DNA of 64,000 nt, taken from positions 647,414 through 711,413 of the forward strand of contig JAFEAP010000029.1 in assembly GCA_018266355.1 (NCBI GenBank). Reading direction: 5' to 3'. Each line of letters opens with the position of its first letter. The stretch's first letter is position 1. Both the position numbers and the translations under genes were made by a program. This stretch comes from Bdellovibrionales bacterium (GTDB lineage Bacteria > Bdellovibrionota > UBA1018). Below the pieces are notes generated by a model that was not told where the DNA came from, ran no database searches, and saw only the letters and a program-made list of their open reading frames with translations. Of this stretch, positions 1 through 7,746 are shown in pieces.

Positions 1-169
1 CACCTTCACGCAGGACGAGCTGCTCACCTTCGGTTTCGGGAACAACATCGTCGTCGGCGGGTCGAATCCCTCCTACGGCGAGCAATGGAACATTCGTTGC
101 GACCACGCCGATCTCCTGCCGGATTCGTTGCCCGTGCCGAACGCGACCGAAGCGAAAGTGAACTTCTAG
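1..169 (+). CDS. C-terminal fragment of an unknown protein
   Basis: The window opens inside a gene whose last 55 codons read without interruption and stop at a TAG at 167-169. The tail contains GFGNN, one Cys and mostly polar residues, and ends in KVNF. Too little is visible to name a family. It converges on dnaJ with 29 bases between the stop codons. Codon use is GC-rich like the neighbours. The frame is supported only by being open and by its position, so it could be chance. Confidence 0.5.
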   Translation, partial: TFTQDELLTFGFGNNIVVGGSNPSYGEQWNIRCDHADLLPDSLPVPNATEAKVNF

Positions 170-170
170 A

Positions 171-183
171 GCGAACCGTTCGC
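171..183. terminator. Short hairpin between convergent stops
   Basis: GCGAA-CCG-TTCGC forms a 5-bp stem with a 3-base loop, placed between the stop of the partial gene and the stop of dnaJ. There is no T-run on either side, so termination activity is only a guess. Confidence 0.25.
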
Positions 184-198
184 GCGCGGGGTCGTCGT

Positions 199-1341
199 TT
201 ATTCGAAAAGGTTCTTCACCTTATCGAAGAAGTTCTTGTGCATCGGGTGGCTCGAATCGAGCCCCGATTCCTCGAGCTTCTTGAGCATCTCGCGCTGCTC
301 GCGGGAGAGCTTCGTCGGCGTTTCGACGATTACGCGCACGAGCTGGTCGCCGCGGGACGGTGAACCGACGAAGTGGAGGCCCTTGCCCTTCAGCCGCAGT
401 ACCTTGTGCGATTGGGTGCCTTCCGGGATCTTCACCTTCGCTTTTCCGTCGAGCGTCGGCACTTCGACTTCCGCGCCGAGCGCGGCTTGGACGAACGTGA
501 TCGGGACGTCGCAGTGGATGTCGGCCTCGTCGCGCGTGAAAATCTCGTGCTCGAGCACTCGGATCACGACGTAGAGGTCGCCCGGAGGGCCGCCGTTTTC
601 GCCCGCCTCGCCCTCGTTCGAAAGCTTCAAGCGCTGGCCGGTATCGATCCCCGCGGGGATCTTCACGGCGATCTGGGAGCGTTTCTTGATCTTCCCGGTT
701 CCGCGGCAGTCGGTGCACGGATGCGGGATCTTCTGTCCGGTGCCGCCGCAGTCGTTGCACGGGCGGGAGATCGCGAAGAAGCCTTGCTGGTAGTGGACCT
801 CGCCGCGGCCGGCGCAGGTCTTACATGTTTCGGTCGAGGTACCTGGTTTCGCGCCGGAGCCTTTGCAGGTTTCGCAGCCGACCGTCCGGGGGATGGTGAT
901 GACCTTCTCCACGCCTCGCGCGGCTTCCTCGAACGTGATGTCGATCTGGGTACGGATGTCGGCGCCCGGGACGCCGCGAGAGCGACGACCGCCGCGGCCG
1001 CCGCGTTGGCCGCCGAAGATATCGCCGAAGATGTCCCCGAAAATGTCGTTCATCGAGGCGCCGCCGCTGAAACCTTCGAATCCGCCGCCTCCGAACGGGT
1101 TTCCGCCCGCGCCGCCGTTCTGGAAGGCGGAGTGGCCGAACTGATCGTACATTTGTTTCTTCTTCGGGTCCGAGAGCACTTCGTAAGCTTCGGAGACTTC
1201 CTTGAACTTCTCTTCGGCGGCCTTATCGCCCGGGTTCTTGTCCGGGTGATACTTCACGGCGGCCTTGCGATACGCCTTTTTCAGGTCTTCGCCGCTCGCG
1301 CCTTTTTCCACTCCGAGAAGTTCGTAATAATCTTTTTTCAT
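199..1341 (-). CDS. dnaJ: Chaperone protein DnaJ (Hsp40)
   Basis: Cytoplasmic co-chaperone that delivers unfolded clients to DnaK and stimulates its ATPase. The 380 residues show every part of a class I DnaJ: an N-terminal J domain with the HPD tripeptide (YHPDKNP, about residues 32-38), a Gly/Phe-rich linker (about 75-120), four CxxCxGxG zinc repeats ([32 protein letters not shown]) and a C-terminal substrate-binding domain. Length is normal for the family. It is the last gene of a reverse-strand grpE-dnaK-dnaJ cluster, 62 bases or more downstream of dnaK, with a strong hairpin in the gap. The ATG at 1341 gives the canonical [11 protein letters not shown] start. Confidence 0.98.
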   Translation of the reverse strand: MKKDYYELLGVEKGASGEDLKKAYRKAAVKYHPDKNPGDKAAEEKFKEVSEAYEVLSDPKKKQMYDQFGHSAFQNGGAGGNPFGGGGFEGFSGGASMNDIFGDIFGDIFGGQRGGRGGRRSRGVPGADIRTQIDITFEEAARGVEKVITIPRTVGCETCKGSGAKPGTSTETCKTCAGRGEVHYQQGFFAISRPCNDCGGTGQKIPHPCTDCRGTGKIKKRSQIAVKIPAGIDTGQRLKLSNEGEAGENGGPPGDLYVVIRVLEHEIFTRDEADIHCDVPITFVQAALGAEVEVPTLDGKAKVKIPEGTQSHKVLRLKGKGLHFVGSPSRGDQLVRVIVETPTKLSREQREMLKKLEESGLDSSHPMHKNFFDKVKNLFE

Positions 1342-1354
1342 ATTCTGTGCGAAA

Positions 1355-1384
1355 GCCGCGCACCCGTTTTAGGGGGTGCGCGGC
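1355..1384 (-). promoter_or_regulatory. Perfect 11-bp hairpin in the dnaK-dnaJ gap
   Basis: GCCGCGCACCC (1355-1365) and GGGTGCGCGGC (1374-1384) are perfect reverse complements around an 8-base loop. On the reverse strand the hairpin lies after the dnaK stop and 14 bases before the dnaJ ATG. It is followed by only three T residues, so partial termination, 3'-end protection of the dnaK message or control of dnaJ translation all fit better than full termination. Confidence 0.55.
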
Positions 1385-1417
1385 CGCCGCCTTTGCATTC
1401 CGTGGTTGTGGACCGGA

Positions 1418-3355
1418 TTACACTTCCTTGAATTCGGCGTCGATGGCGTCGTCGCCCGGCTTGCCGGACTTCTTCTCGCCTTCGTTCGTCGAACCGTTTC
1501 CGTCCGCGTGCGCTTCCGGACCGGCTCCCGGTCCCGCGGCGCCCGCGCCGGCTTGCTTGTACATCTCCTCGGCCATCTTGTTCGAGGCCGCGGTGAGTTT
1601 CTCGGTCGCCTTCGTCAGCTCGGCGTGATCCTTCGAATCGAGCACCTTGCGGGCTTCGACGAGCTCGGCTTCGACGTTCGTCTTCGCTTCCGCGGAGATC
1701 TTGTCGCCGGACTCCTTGAGCGTCTTCTCGATCGTGTAGATCAGGCCGTCGAGCGTGTTCCGAGCATTGACGAGTTCCTTGCGCTTCTCGTCTTCCGCGC
1801 GGTGCTCTTCGGCTTCCGCCTGCATCCGCTTGATCTCCGCGTCGGTCAGACCGGACGACGGAGTGATGCGGATCGACTGCTCCTTGCCGGTACCGAGGTC
1901 CTTCGCCGAGACGTGCACGAGGCCGTTCGCGTCGATATCGAAGGTGACTTCGATCTGCGGAACGCCGCGCGGGGCCGGCGGGAGACCGACGAGGTCGAAG
2001 CGTCCGAGCGACTTGTTGTGCTCGGCGAATTCGCGCTCGCCTTGGAGAACGTGGATGGTGACCGCGCTCTGGTTATCGGCCGCCGTCGAGAAAGTCTGGG
2101 ACTTCTTCGTCGGGATGGTCGTGTTCTTATCGATGAGCTTGGTCGAAACTCCGCCCATGGTCTCGATACCGAGAGACAGAGGAGTGACGTCGAGGAGGAG
2201 GACGTCCTTCACGTCGCCCTTGAGCACGCCGCCTTGGATGGCCGCGCCGACCGCGACGACTTCGTCCGGATTCACGCTCTTGTTCGGTTCCTTGCCGAAG
2301 ATCTCCTTCACCTTCGCTTGGACGCGCGGCATGCGGGTCATGCCGCCGACGAGGATGACTTCGTCGATCTGCGACTTCGAGAGCCCGGAGTCCTTCAGAC
2401 AGGTTTCGCACGGACCGGCGAGCTTCGTGATCAGGTCCTCGACGAGCGCTTCGAGTTTCGCGCGCGTGAGGGTGAGGTTCAGGTGCTTCGGACCGGAGGC
2501 GTCCGCGGTGATGAACGGGAGGTTGATGTCCGTCGAGGTCGTCGACGAGAGCTCGTGCTTCGCTTTTTCCGCGGCTTCCTTCAGGCGTTGGAGCGCCATC
2601 TTGTCCTTCGAGAGGTCGATGCCGGATTCTTTTTTAAATTCGGCGACGAGCCACTCGATGATCTTCTGGTCGAAGTTACCGCCGCCGAGGAACGTGTCCC
2701 CGTTCGTCGCCTTCACTTCGAAGACGCCGTCGCCCATCTCGAGGATCGAGACGTCGAACGTACCGCCGCCCAAGTCGAAGACCGCGACCTTGATGTCCTG
2801 GTTCTTCTTGTCGAGACCGTAGGCGAGCGCCGCGGCCGTCGGTTCGTTGATGATCCGCTTCACTTCGAGTCCGGCGATCTTGCCGGCGTCGCGCGTGGCT
2901 TGGCGCTGGGCATCGTTGAAGTACGCCGGAACCGTGATGACGGCTTCGGTGACGGTCTCGCCGAGGAAGTCTTCCGCGGTCTGCTTCATCTTCTGGAGCA
3001 CGATCGCCGAGATCTCCTGCGGGGAGTACTCGCGGTCGCCGACTTTCACGCCGGCGTCGCCGTTCTTCGCCGCGACGACCTTGAACGGAGCGTGCGTGAT
3101 GAAATCCTTCACTTCTTTCGAGTCGAACTTCCGACCGATGAGACGCTTCGCCTCGAAGATCGTCTTTTCCGGGTTCGTGACGGCTTGGCGCTTCGCGGTC
3201 TGGCCGACGAGACGCTCGCCGCTCGCGGAGAAGCCGACGATAGAAGGGGTAGTGTTACCGCCTTCGCTGTTCGCGATGACTTTCGCGTCCGATCCGTCCA
3301 TGACGGAGACGCAGGAGTTCGTGGTGCCTAAGTCGATTCCGATGATTTTTCCCAT
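1418..3355 (-). CDS. dnaK: Chaperone protein DnaK (Hsp70)
   Basis: Central cytoplasmic Hsp70 chaperone, ATP-driven, working with DnaJ and GrpE. It has the Hsp70 signatures GIDLGTTNS near the N-terminus, [10 protein letters not shown] near residue 195 and [11 protein letters not shown] near residue 340, then the substrate-binding domain, a helical lid and the usual acidic tail DAEFKEV. It is about 645 residues, normal for DnaK. Two ATGs lie two codons apart, at 3361 and 3355. The GAGG box on the reverse strand sits only three bases from the first but nine from the second, so MGKIIGID (3355) is preferred. It lies 83 bases downstream of grpE. Confidence 0.98.
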   Translation of the reverse strand: MGKIIGIDLGTTNSCVSVMDGSDAKVIANSEGGNTTPSIVGFSASGERLVGQTAKRQAVTNPEKTIFEAKRLIGRKFDSKEVKDFITHAPFKVVAAKNGDAGVKVGDREYSPQEISAIVLQKMKQTAEDFLGETVTEAVITVPAYFNDAQRQATRDAGKIAGLEVKRIINEPTAAALAYGLDKKNQDIKVAVFDLGGGTFDVSILEMGDGVFEVKATNGDTFLGGGNFDQKIIEWLVAEFKKESGIDLSKDKMALQRLKEAAEKAKHELSSTTSTDINLPFITADASGPKHLNLTLTRAKLEALVEDLITKLAGPCETCLKDSGLSKSQIDEVILVGGMTRMPRVQAKVKEIFGKEPNKSVNPDEVVAVGAAIQGGVLKGDVKDVLLLDVTPLSLGIETMGGVSTKLIDKNTTIPTKKSQTFSTAADNQSAVTIHVLQGEREFAEHNKSLGRFDLVGLPPAPRGVPQIEVTFDIDANGLVHVSAKDLGTGKEQSIRITPSSGLTDAEIKRMQAEAEEHRAEDEKRKELVNARNTLDGLIYTIEKTLKESGDKISAEAKTNVEAELVEARKVLDSKDHAELTKATEKLTAASNKMAEEMYKQAGAGAAGPGAGPEAHADGNGSTNEGEKKSGKPGDDAIDAEFKEV

Positions 3356-3438
3356 ATTCATTTACCTCTTTTTCTCAGTCTTAAATTCTTCCTAATGGAA
3401 AGTTGGTTTTGGTTCGAAACTTGTCAAACGGCGCTTCC

Positions 3439-4002
3439 CTAAGAAGCGGAAGCCGGCGGAGTCCCGGTGGAGATCACCACGCGCGCCGGACGGAGGAGGC
3501 GGCCGTGGAGGGTGTAGCCCTTCACGAGCGTCTTCGTGATCGCGCCCGAGGGCAGCGACGACGGCTCCTGGCCCATGGCCTCGTGGAGCTCGGGATTGAA
3601 CGTCTGGCCTTCGGCCGGGATGAGCGCGACACCCTGCTTTTCGAGGACGGAGCGGAATTGGCCGATCGTCATCTCGATTCCCGTGCGGAGATTCGCGTCG
3701 ATATCCTTCGGCATGTGCTCGACGGCGCGTTCGAGGTTGTCGACGACGCCGAGGATTTCGCGGGCGATGCTTTCCCATCCGAACTTCATCGCGTCGCTGC
3801 GTTCCTTCACCGCGCGCTTCTTGAAATTGTCGAAGTCGGCATAGAGATAGAGGTACTTGCTCTTCTCGTCTTTCAGCGCGGCTTCGAGCTCGGCGATTTT
3901 CGCCTCGGCCGCTTCGAGGGGCGAGGGAGCGGACTTCGGGGTTTCGGCCGATTTCCGTTCTTCGGACGGTTCGGTCGGTTGGGCGGACGGTTCACTGCTC
4001 AC
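3439..4002 (-). CDS. grpE: Nucleotide exchange factor GrpE
   Basis: Releases ADP from DnaK and so resets the chaperone cycle. It begins with a low-complexity acidic/Ser-Pro tail, then a long coiled coil (KIAELEAALKDEKSK onward), the GrpE core with YADFDNFKKR and VVDNLERAVEH, and the C-terminal beta domain with FNPELHEAM and GYTLHGRLLRPA. An ATG at 4050 is also in frame. However, AAGGAG stands eight bases before the GTG at 4002 on the reverse strand and nothing similar precedes 4050, so the GTG start (187 residues) is chosen. First gene of the chaperone operon. hrcA is not present beside it. Confidence 0.95.
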   Translation of the reverse strand: MSSEPSAQPTEPSEERKSAETPKSAPSPLEAAEAKIAELEAALKDEKSKYLYLYADFDNFKKRAVKERSDAMKFGWESIAREILGVVDNLERAVEHMPKDIDANLRTGIEMTIGQFRSVLEKQGVALIPAEGQTFNPELHEAMGQEPSSLPSGAITKTLVKGYTLHGRLLRPARVVISTGTPPASAS

Positions 4003-4050
4003 GGGGTGTCTCCTTATCGCGAAAGATGGACTTAATCGGTGAGGTGTCAA

Positions 4051-4076
4051 ATTTCAAACTTTTAAGATTTTGAAAT
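4051..4076. promoter_or_regulatory. Inverted repeat upstream of grpE, candidate operator
   Basis: ATTTCAAA (4051-4058), ten bases, then TTTGAAAT (4069-4076) is a perfect 8-bp inverted repeat in an AT-rich patch that stands out from the GC-rich surroundings. It lies about 50 bases upstream of the grpE GTG, in the space shared with the divergent protease gene. It does not match the CIRCE element (TTAGCACTC-N9-GAGTGCTAA). A regulator binding site is inferred from symmetry and position only. Confidence 0.45.
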
Positions 4077-4099
4077 CATTCATAATTTTTAAGTAAAAC
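4070..4099 (+). promoter_or_regulatory. Possible sigma-70 promoter for the serine protease gene
   Basis: TTGAAA (4070-4075), 18 bases, then TAAAAC (4094-4099) reads towards the protease gene and would leave a leader of roughly 85 bases. The -35 box is part of the right arm of the inverted repeat, so a protein bound there would affect this promoter. Confidence 0.35.
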
Positions 4100-4191
4100 C
4101 CATATTGCCGCGGCGTGCCTCGCGGGGCCCTGCGACGCGTGATACCTGAAGGCCCTCTTTTCGTTCCAATCCACAGACTCTTGGGGGGTCC

Positions 4192-5133
4192 ATGAAACTC
4201 AAAGCCATTCTCAGTCTCGTTCTCGCCGGTCTTTCGACCAGCTCGGCCTTCGCGTTCCCGGTCGGCCGCACGGTTTCGCTCGATTTCTTCCGCGCGCCGG
4301 CGAAGCGCTCGCTCCGCGGCGATAAGGTGAACTTCGAAGGCATCGTCGCGCTCTCGAATTGCTCGGGCGCGATCGTCCGTTACGAAACCGGCCGCCCTTC
4401 CGACCAAGCGATGGTCCTCACGAACGGCCACTGCAACGAAGGCGGTCTCATCGATCCGGGCACGTTCCTCATGAACGAAGCGACGAATCGCCAATTCGCG
4501 GTCCTCGATCCGGCCGACGGCCGTTCGCTCGGCCGCATCACCGCCGAAAAGATCATTTACGGCACGATGACGAAGACCGACATCACGCTCTACCGCGTGA
4601 AGGAAACGTACCAGCAGATCATGGATAAGTTCCGCGTCCGTCCGCTGACCCTCGCGAGCCGCCAAGCCGCGGAAGGCACGAAGATCGAGATCGTCTCCGG
4701 TTACTGGAAGACGGGCTACTCGTGCGCGATCGACTACTTCGTCGACACGCTCAAGGAAGACGCCTGGACGATGCGCAACTCGATCAAGTACACGCAGCCG
4801 GGCTGTCACACGATCCACGGCACGTCGGGTTCCCCGATCGTCGCCGCCGGCACCGATAAGGTCATCGGCATCAACAATACCGGCAACGACGACGGCGAGA
4901 AGTGCACGATGGACAACCCGTGCGAAATCGATCGCAACGGCAAAGTCACCGTCCAAAAGGGCGCGAGCTACGGCCAGAACATCTACTACCTCTATTCCTG
5001 CATCGACTCCCAAGATCGCTTCGACCTGAAGATCAAGGGCTGCCGTCTGCCGGGCGGCGACGCCGCCAACACGCCGAACATCCGCCGCGTGAGCCTCCGC
5101 GCTCCGCACGGCGCGAGCCGTTCGCACCGGTAA
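4192..5133 (+). CDS. Secreted trypsin-like serine protease
   Basis: Predicted exported endopeptidase of the chymotrypsin/V8-like fold. An N-terminal signal peptide ends in SSAFA (cleavage after about residue 21). The triad is visible: His80 in TNGHC, Asp130 in TKTDITLY and Ser212 in GTSGSP. Several cysteines (57, 81, 178, 205 and others) could form disulfides in the periplasm or outside. The C-terminal 25 residues are basic and Arg/His/Ser-rich. It is transcribed away from grpE and ends in a strong hairpin shared with the next, convergent gene. Its target is unknown. Secreted trypsin-like proteases are abundant in predatory relatives of Bdellovibrio, but a predatory role here is inference. 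Confidence 0.85.
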   Translation: MKLKAILSLVLAGLSTSSAFAFPVGRTVSLDFFRAPAKRSLRGDKVNFEGIVALSNCSGAIVRYETGRPSDQAMVLTNGHCNEGGLIDPGTFLMNEATNRQFAVLDPADGRSLGRITAEKIIYGTMTKTDITLYRVKETYQQIMDKFRVRPLTLASRQAAEGTKIEIVSGYWKTGYSCAIDYFVDTLKEDAWTMRNSIKYTQPGCHTIHGTSGSPIVAAGTDKVIGINNTGNDDGEKCTMDNPCEIDRNGKVTVQKGASYGQNIYYLYSCIDSQDRFDLKIKGCRLPGGDAANTPNIRRVSLRAPHGASRSHR

Positions 5134-5159
5134 GCGGTCAGGCGAATAGGAAGCAAATG

Positions 5160-5192
5160 AAAGGGCCTCCGACCGCCGGTCGGGGGCCCTTT
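5160..5192. terminator. Bidirectional hairpin terminator
   Basis: A 15-bp stem with one G-T pair: AAAGGGCCTCCGACC, loop GCC, GGTCGGGGGCCCTTT. It lies between the convergent protease and transglycosylase genes, with an A/T triplet at each end of the stem, so it can serve both strands. Confidence 0.75.
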
Positions 5193-5208
5193 CGATCTCC
5201 GCGGAGGA

Positions 5209-6450
5209 TCAGTTCTTCGCGATGCGTGTCTTCGGGTGCTTACGCAGCCACTTCGTGCCTTCGAAGTTCGCGAATTCCGCGCCGCGAGTCTTGTTGAAGG
5301 TGACGTAGCGGTCGCGCCAGGTCGACACGTCGTCGTAATAATCGCGAACGCCTTCTATGATTTGGCACCGGCCGTTCGAATCGCGATAGCCTTTCCGGTG
5401 CTTGCACGTATTGTTCACGTATTTGTCGTAGTTGCCGGGCCCCCAGTTGTATGCGGAGAGGGCCGCACGGACGTCATTCTTGTACTTTTTCAGGTAGCCG
5501 GCGATTTCGCCGACGCCTAGGTGAATATTCGTCTTCAAGTCGAAAAGGGCGTCGTAGTCGGTGCGATGAGTGGCGTCGTTGTAGGTGGCCGGCATGATTT
5601 GCATCAATCCGCGAGCGCCCTTGCTCGATTGGACATTCGTCCAACCTTTCGTCTCGGTCGCGATCATGCCGAGGACGAGTTCGATGGGAACGTCCTGCGC
5701 CTTGCATTCCGCGATGATCAGTCGGGCTTTTTCGCGGTTTTCTTCGACGTCGACGACCTGCTTTTGACCGCGAACATCTTTACGAAGCGATTTGTCCGCG
5801 GGCGGATTCGCCTTCTGGACATTCCCGATGAAAGTCGCGATTTCTTCGACGGTCGGATCGAGAATCGGCGCGTCGCTATTATCTTCCTCGACTTGGTCGA
5901 CGATTTCGCTCGTGACGGAAATCTCGGAATTGGTGATCGGAGCGGTGTTGACTTGGCTACCGTCGACGTTGCAGGTCGAGCAAGGCGTTCCGCCGTGATC
6001 GTCGGTCTTTTCTTTTTCCGTTTCCGGCTTCGCGACTTCGACTTTGAAGGAGTTCAGTGCCACCGCCCAGGTGCCGTCCACGGCATTGTCATGGAGTTTG
6101 CCCGCATCGTCGTAAAGCGCGACCCGGCGAAGTTCGGCGTCGTTATGGTAGTAGACCCAGATTTTCTGCTTCGGCTTCAGGCGGGTTTTCGACTCGTCGA
6201 TCTTCGAGATTTCGAGTTGGATCGCGTAGTTTCCGGAGGGGAGCTTGAAACGTCCGACGATGTCGCCTTCGGTGCCTGCGGGTACGGTCCCGAGAATATT
6301 GCGAGAGCTTCGACGGAAATCCATCGATTCCCGTGCGTTCAGGCCTTCCCTCGTGAAGCGGATCGATCCGGCCCCCGCGGTAACGGCGTAGGAGACCACC
6401 AGCAAGGCGGCAAGGGCGGTGCGCGAGCGTTTACGCATGGACGAAAGCAT
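5209..6450 (-). CDS. Lytic transglycosylase with N-terminal SH3-like domain
   Basis: Periplasmic enzyme that cuts peptidoglycan glycan strands, forming 1,6-anhydro ends. After an N-terminal signal segment (about residues 8-28) comes an SH3b-like region (GLNARES to KIWVYYHND, about 33-105), a polar Thr/Glu-rich linker containing CSTC, and a C-terminal SLT domain. That domain carries the catalytic Glu at about 266 (IATETKGW), GLMQIMP and SAYNWGPGNY. The usual ES after the catalytic Glu is ET here. The 413 residues are reasonable for a linker-bearing SLT protein. No clear ribosome site precedes the ATG at 6450, and a second ATG lies four codons in. Confidence 0.88.
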   Translation of the reverse strand: MLSSMRKRSRTALAALLVVSYAVTAGAGSIRFTREGLNARESMDFRRSSRNILGTVPAGTEGDIVGRFKLPSGNYAIQLEISKIDESKTRLKPKQKIWVYYHNDAELRRVALYDDAGKLHDNAVDGTWAVALNSFKVEVAKPETEKEKTDDHGGTPCSTCNVDGSQVNTAPITNSEISVTSEIVDQVEEDNSDAPILDPTVEEIATFIGNVQKANPPADKSLRKDVRGQKQVVDVEENREKARLIIAECKAQDVPIELVLGMIATETKGWTNVQSSKGARGLMQIMPATYNDATHRTDYDALFDLKTNIHLGVGEIAGYLKKYKNDVRAALSAYNWGPGNYDKYVNNTCKHRKGYRDSNGRCQIIEGVRDYYDDVSTWRDRYVTFNKTRGAEFANFEGTKWLRKHPKTRIAKN

Positions 6451-6571
6451 ACGGGGTCAATAGAGCAAACCGGGTGCCGGGTCGGCGGCGACACATGCCC
6501 GATATACGCGAGATCGCGGCCCGGCGGTGTCTAAGGATTCGACACGGGTCGCGCCGTTAACGGCCGCGGTT

Positions 6572-7693
6572 TCAACCCGCGAATTCCGCGATAATCCGGT
6601 CGGAAAGCGCGAATCCGCGAGGCGTGAGGCGGAGCGAACCGACGCGGGTCGGGTGCGTTTCGAGGAGTCCCTTCGCGGCGAACGCGTCGGCCTTTTTCCG
6701 GCGGAGTTCCGTGTCGAGCCACTCCCGCGGAAAGCCCTCTTCCAAGCGAAGCGCGAGGAGCCACTTCTCCATCTCGCGTTGCTCGTCGGTGAGTTTCTCG
6801 GTCCATTCGATCACGGATTCGCCCTTCGCGAGGAGCGAGGCGTATTTATGGAGCGAAGAGAAGTTCTTCCACCGCTCGCCGGCCGCGGCGTCGAAGGAGT
6901 GGGCCGACGGTCCGAGCGCGAGGTAGGATTTTCCGGTCCAGTACGCGAGGTTATGTCGCGCGCGTTTTCCCGGCTTCGCGAAATTCGAGATCTCGTAATG
7001 CTCGAAGCCTTTCGCGGTCATGAAGCGATCGATCGCGAGGAGGTGCTCGAGCTGCTCGTCTTCCTTCGGGAGGTCGCGGAACATCCGGTGCGATTTCGGC
7101 AGCGTGAGGAGGTAGCAGGAGAGGTGGGTGATCGGATAGCGCGCGAGTTCCTCCATCGCGCGTTCGACGTCCGTGACTGATTGGTTCGGGACGCCGCAGA
7201 GAAGATCGACCGAGACGTTCGCGAAGCCGGCGGCGAAGATCGCGTCGAGCGCCGCGAACGCGGCTTCGCGCGAGTGGACGCGACCGAGCATCGTCAGAAG
7301 ATCGGGCCGGAGCGCCTGGACTCCCATCGAGATCCGGTTCACGCCGAGCCGGCGGTACTCTTCGAGGCGGCCGCGATCGACCGAGGACGGGTTCGCCTCC
7401 ATCGTCCACTCGGTTTCAAGTCCGACGCGTCGATCGAGTTCGAGGGGCGCGAGGGCCCGGCGCATCGACTCGGGCGGGGTCATGCTCGGCGTTCCGCCGC
7501 CGAAGAAAATCGATTCGAGTTTCGGGCCGTCCGCGGGTCCGAGCCGGGACGCCATCGCGGCGCACTCGCGGGAGAGCGACTCCTCGAAAAGTAGCGGGTC
7601 CGACGCGGCCGTCCGTTCGGCGCCGATCGAATAGAAGTCGCAGTAGTGGCATTTCGACTCGCAGAACGGGAAATGCACGTAAAGAGAGCGCAT
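6572..7693 (-). CDS. hemW: Radical SAM heme chaperone HemW
   Basis: Member of the HemN/HemW radical-SAM family. It starts MRSLYVHFPFC and has the iron-sulfur motif CESKCHYC (Cys11, Cys15, Cys18) followed by DFYS. The fourth Cys that marks true coproporphyrinogen dehydrogenase HemN is absent, so HemW (a heme-transfer chaperone) is the better name. Later family features include FFGGGTPS, EANPSS, GVNRISMGVQ and the HemN C-terminal domain with HYEISNFAKPG and LAYW. The 373 residues are typical. It diverges from the M16 peptidase gene with 53 bases between starts. Confidence 0.93.
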   Translation of the reverse strand: MRSLYVHFPFCESKCHYCDFYSIGAERTAASDPLLFEESLSRECAAMASRLGPADGPKLESIFFGGGTPSMTPPESMRRALAPLELDRRVGLETEWTMEANPSSVDRGRLEEYRRLGVNRISMGVQALRPDLLTMLGRVHSREAAFAALDAIFAAGFANVSVDLLCGVPNQSVTDVERAMEELARYPITHLSCYLLTLPKSHRMFRDLPKEDEQLEHLLAIDRFMTAKGFEHYEISNFAKPGKRARHNLAYWTGKSYLALGPSAHSFDAAAGERWKNFSSLHKYASLLAKGESVIEWTEKLTDEQREMEKWLLALRLEEGFPREWLDTELRRKKADAFAAKGLLETHPTRVGSLRLTPRGFALSDRIIAEFAG

Positions 7694-7746
7694 GCGTCGT
7701 GGGATTTACCTCCGATCTTTCGGGGAATCCAGTACGCTCTTTTTCT

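Noticed and set aside
1376..3331. Long forward open frame opposite dnaK
   Set aside because: The reverse frame is unmistakably DnaK. The forward translation is Arg/Asp/Leu-rich and domainless.
4020..4100. CIRCE element or sigma-32 promoter for grpE
   Set aside because: No TTAGCACTC-type repeat and no fitting heat-shock boxes. A TTGACA at 4050-4045 has no acceptable -10 at 16-18 bases.
6553..6581. GCCGTTAACGGC palindrome and neighbouring short hairpin after hemW
   Set aside because: The palindrome has no loop and no T-run follows. Common in GC-rich DNA, so not called a terminator.
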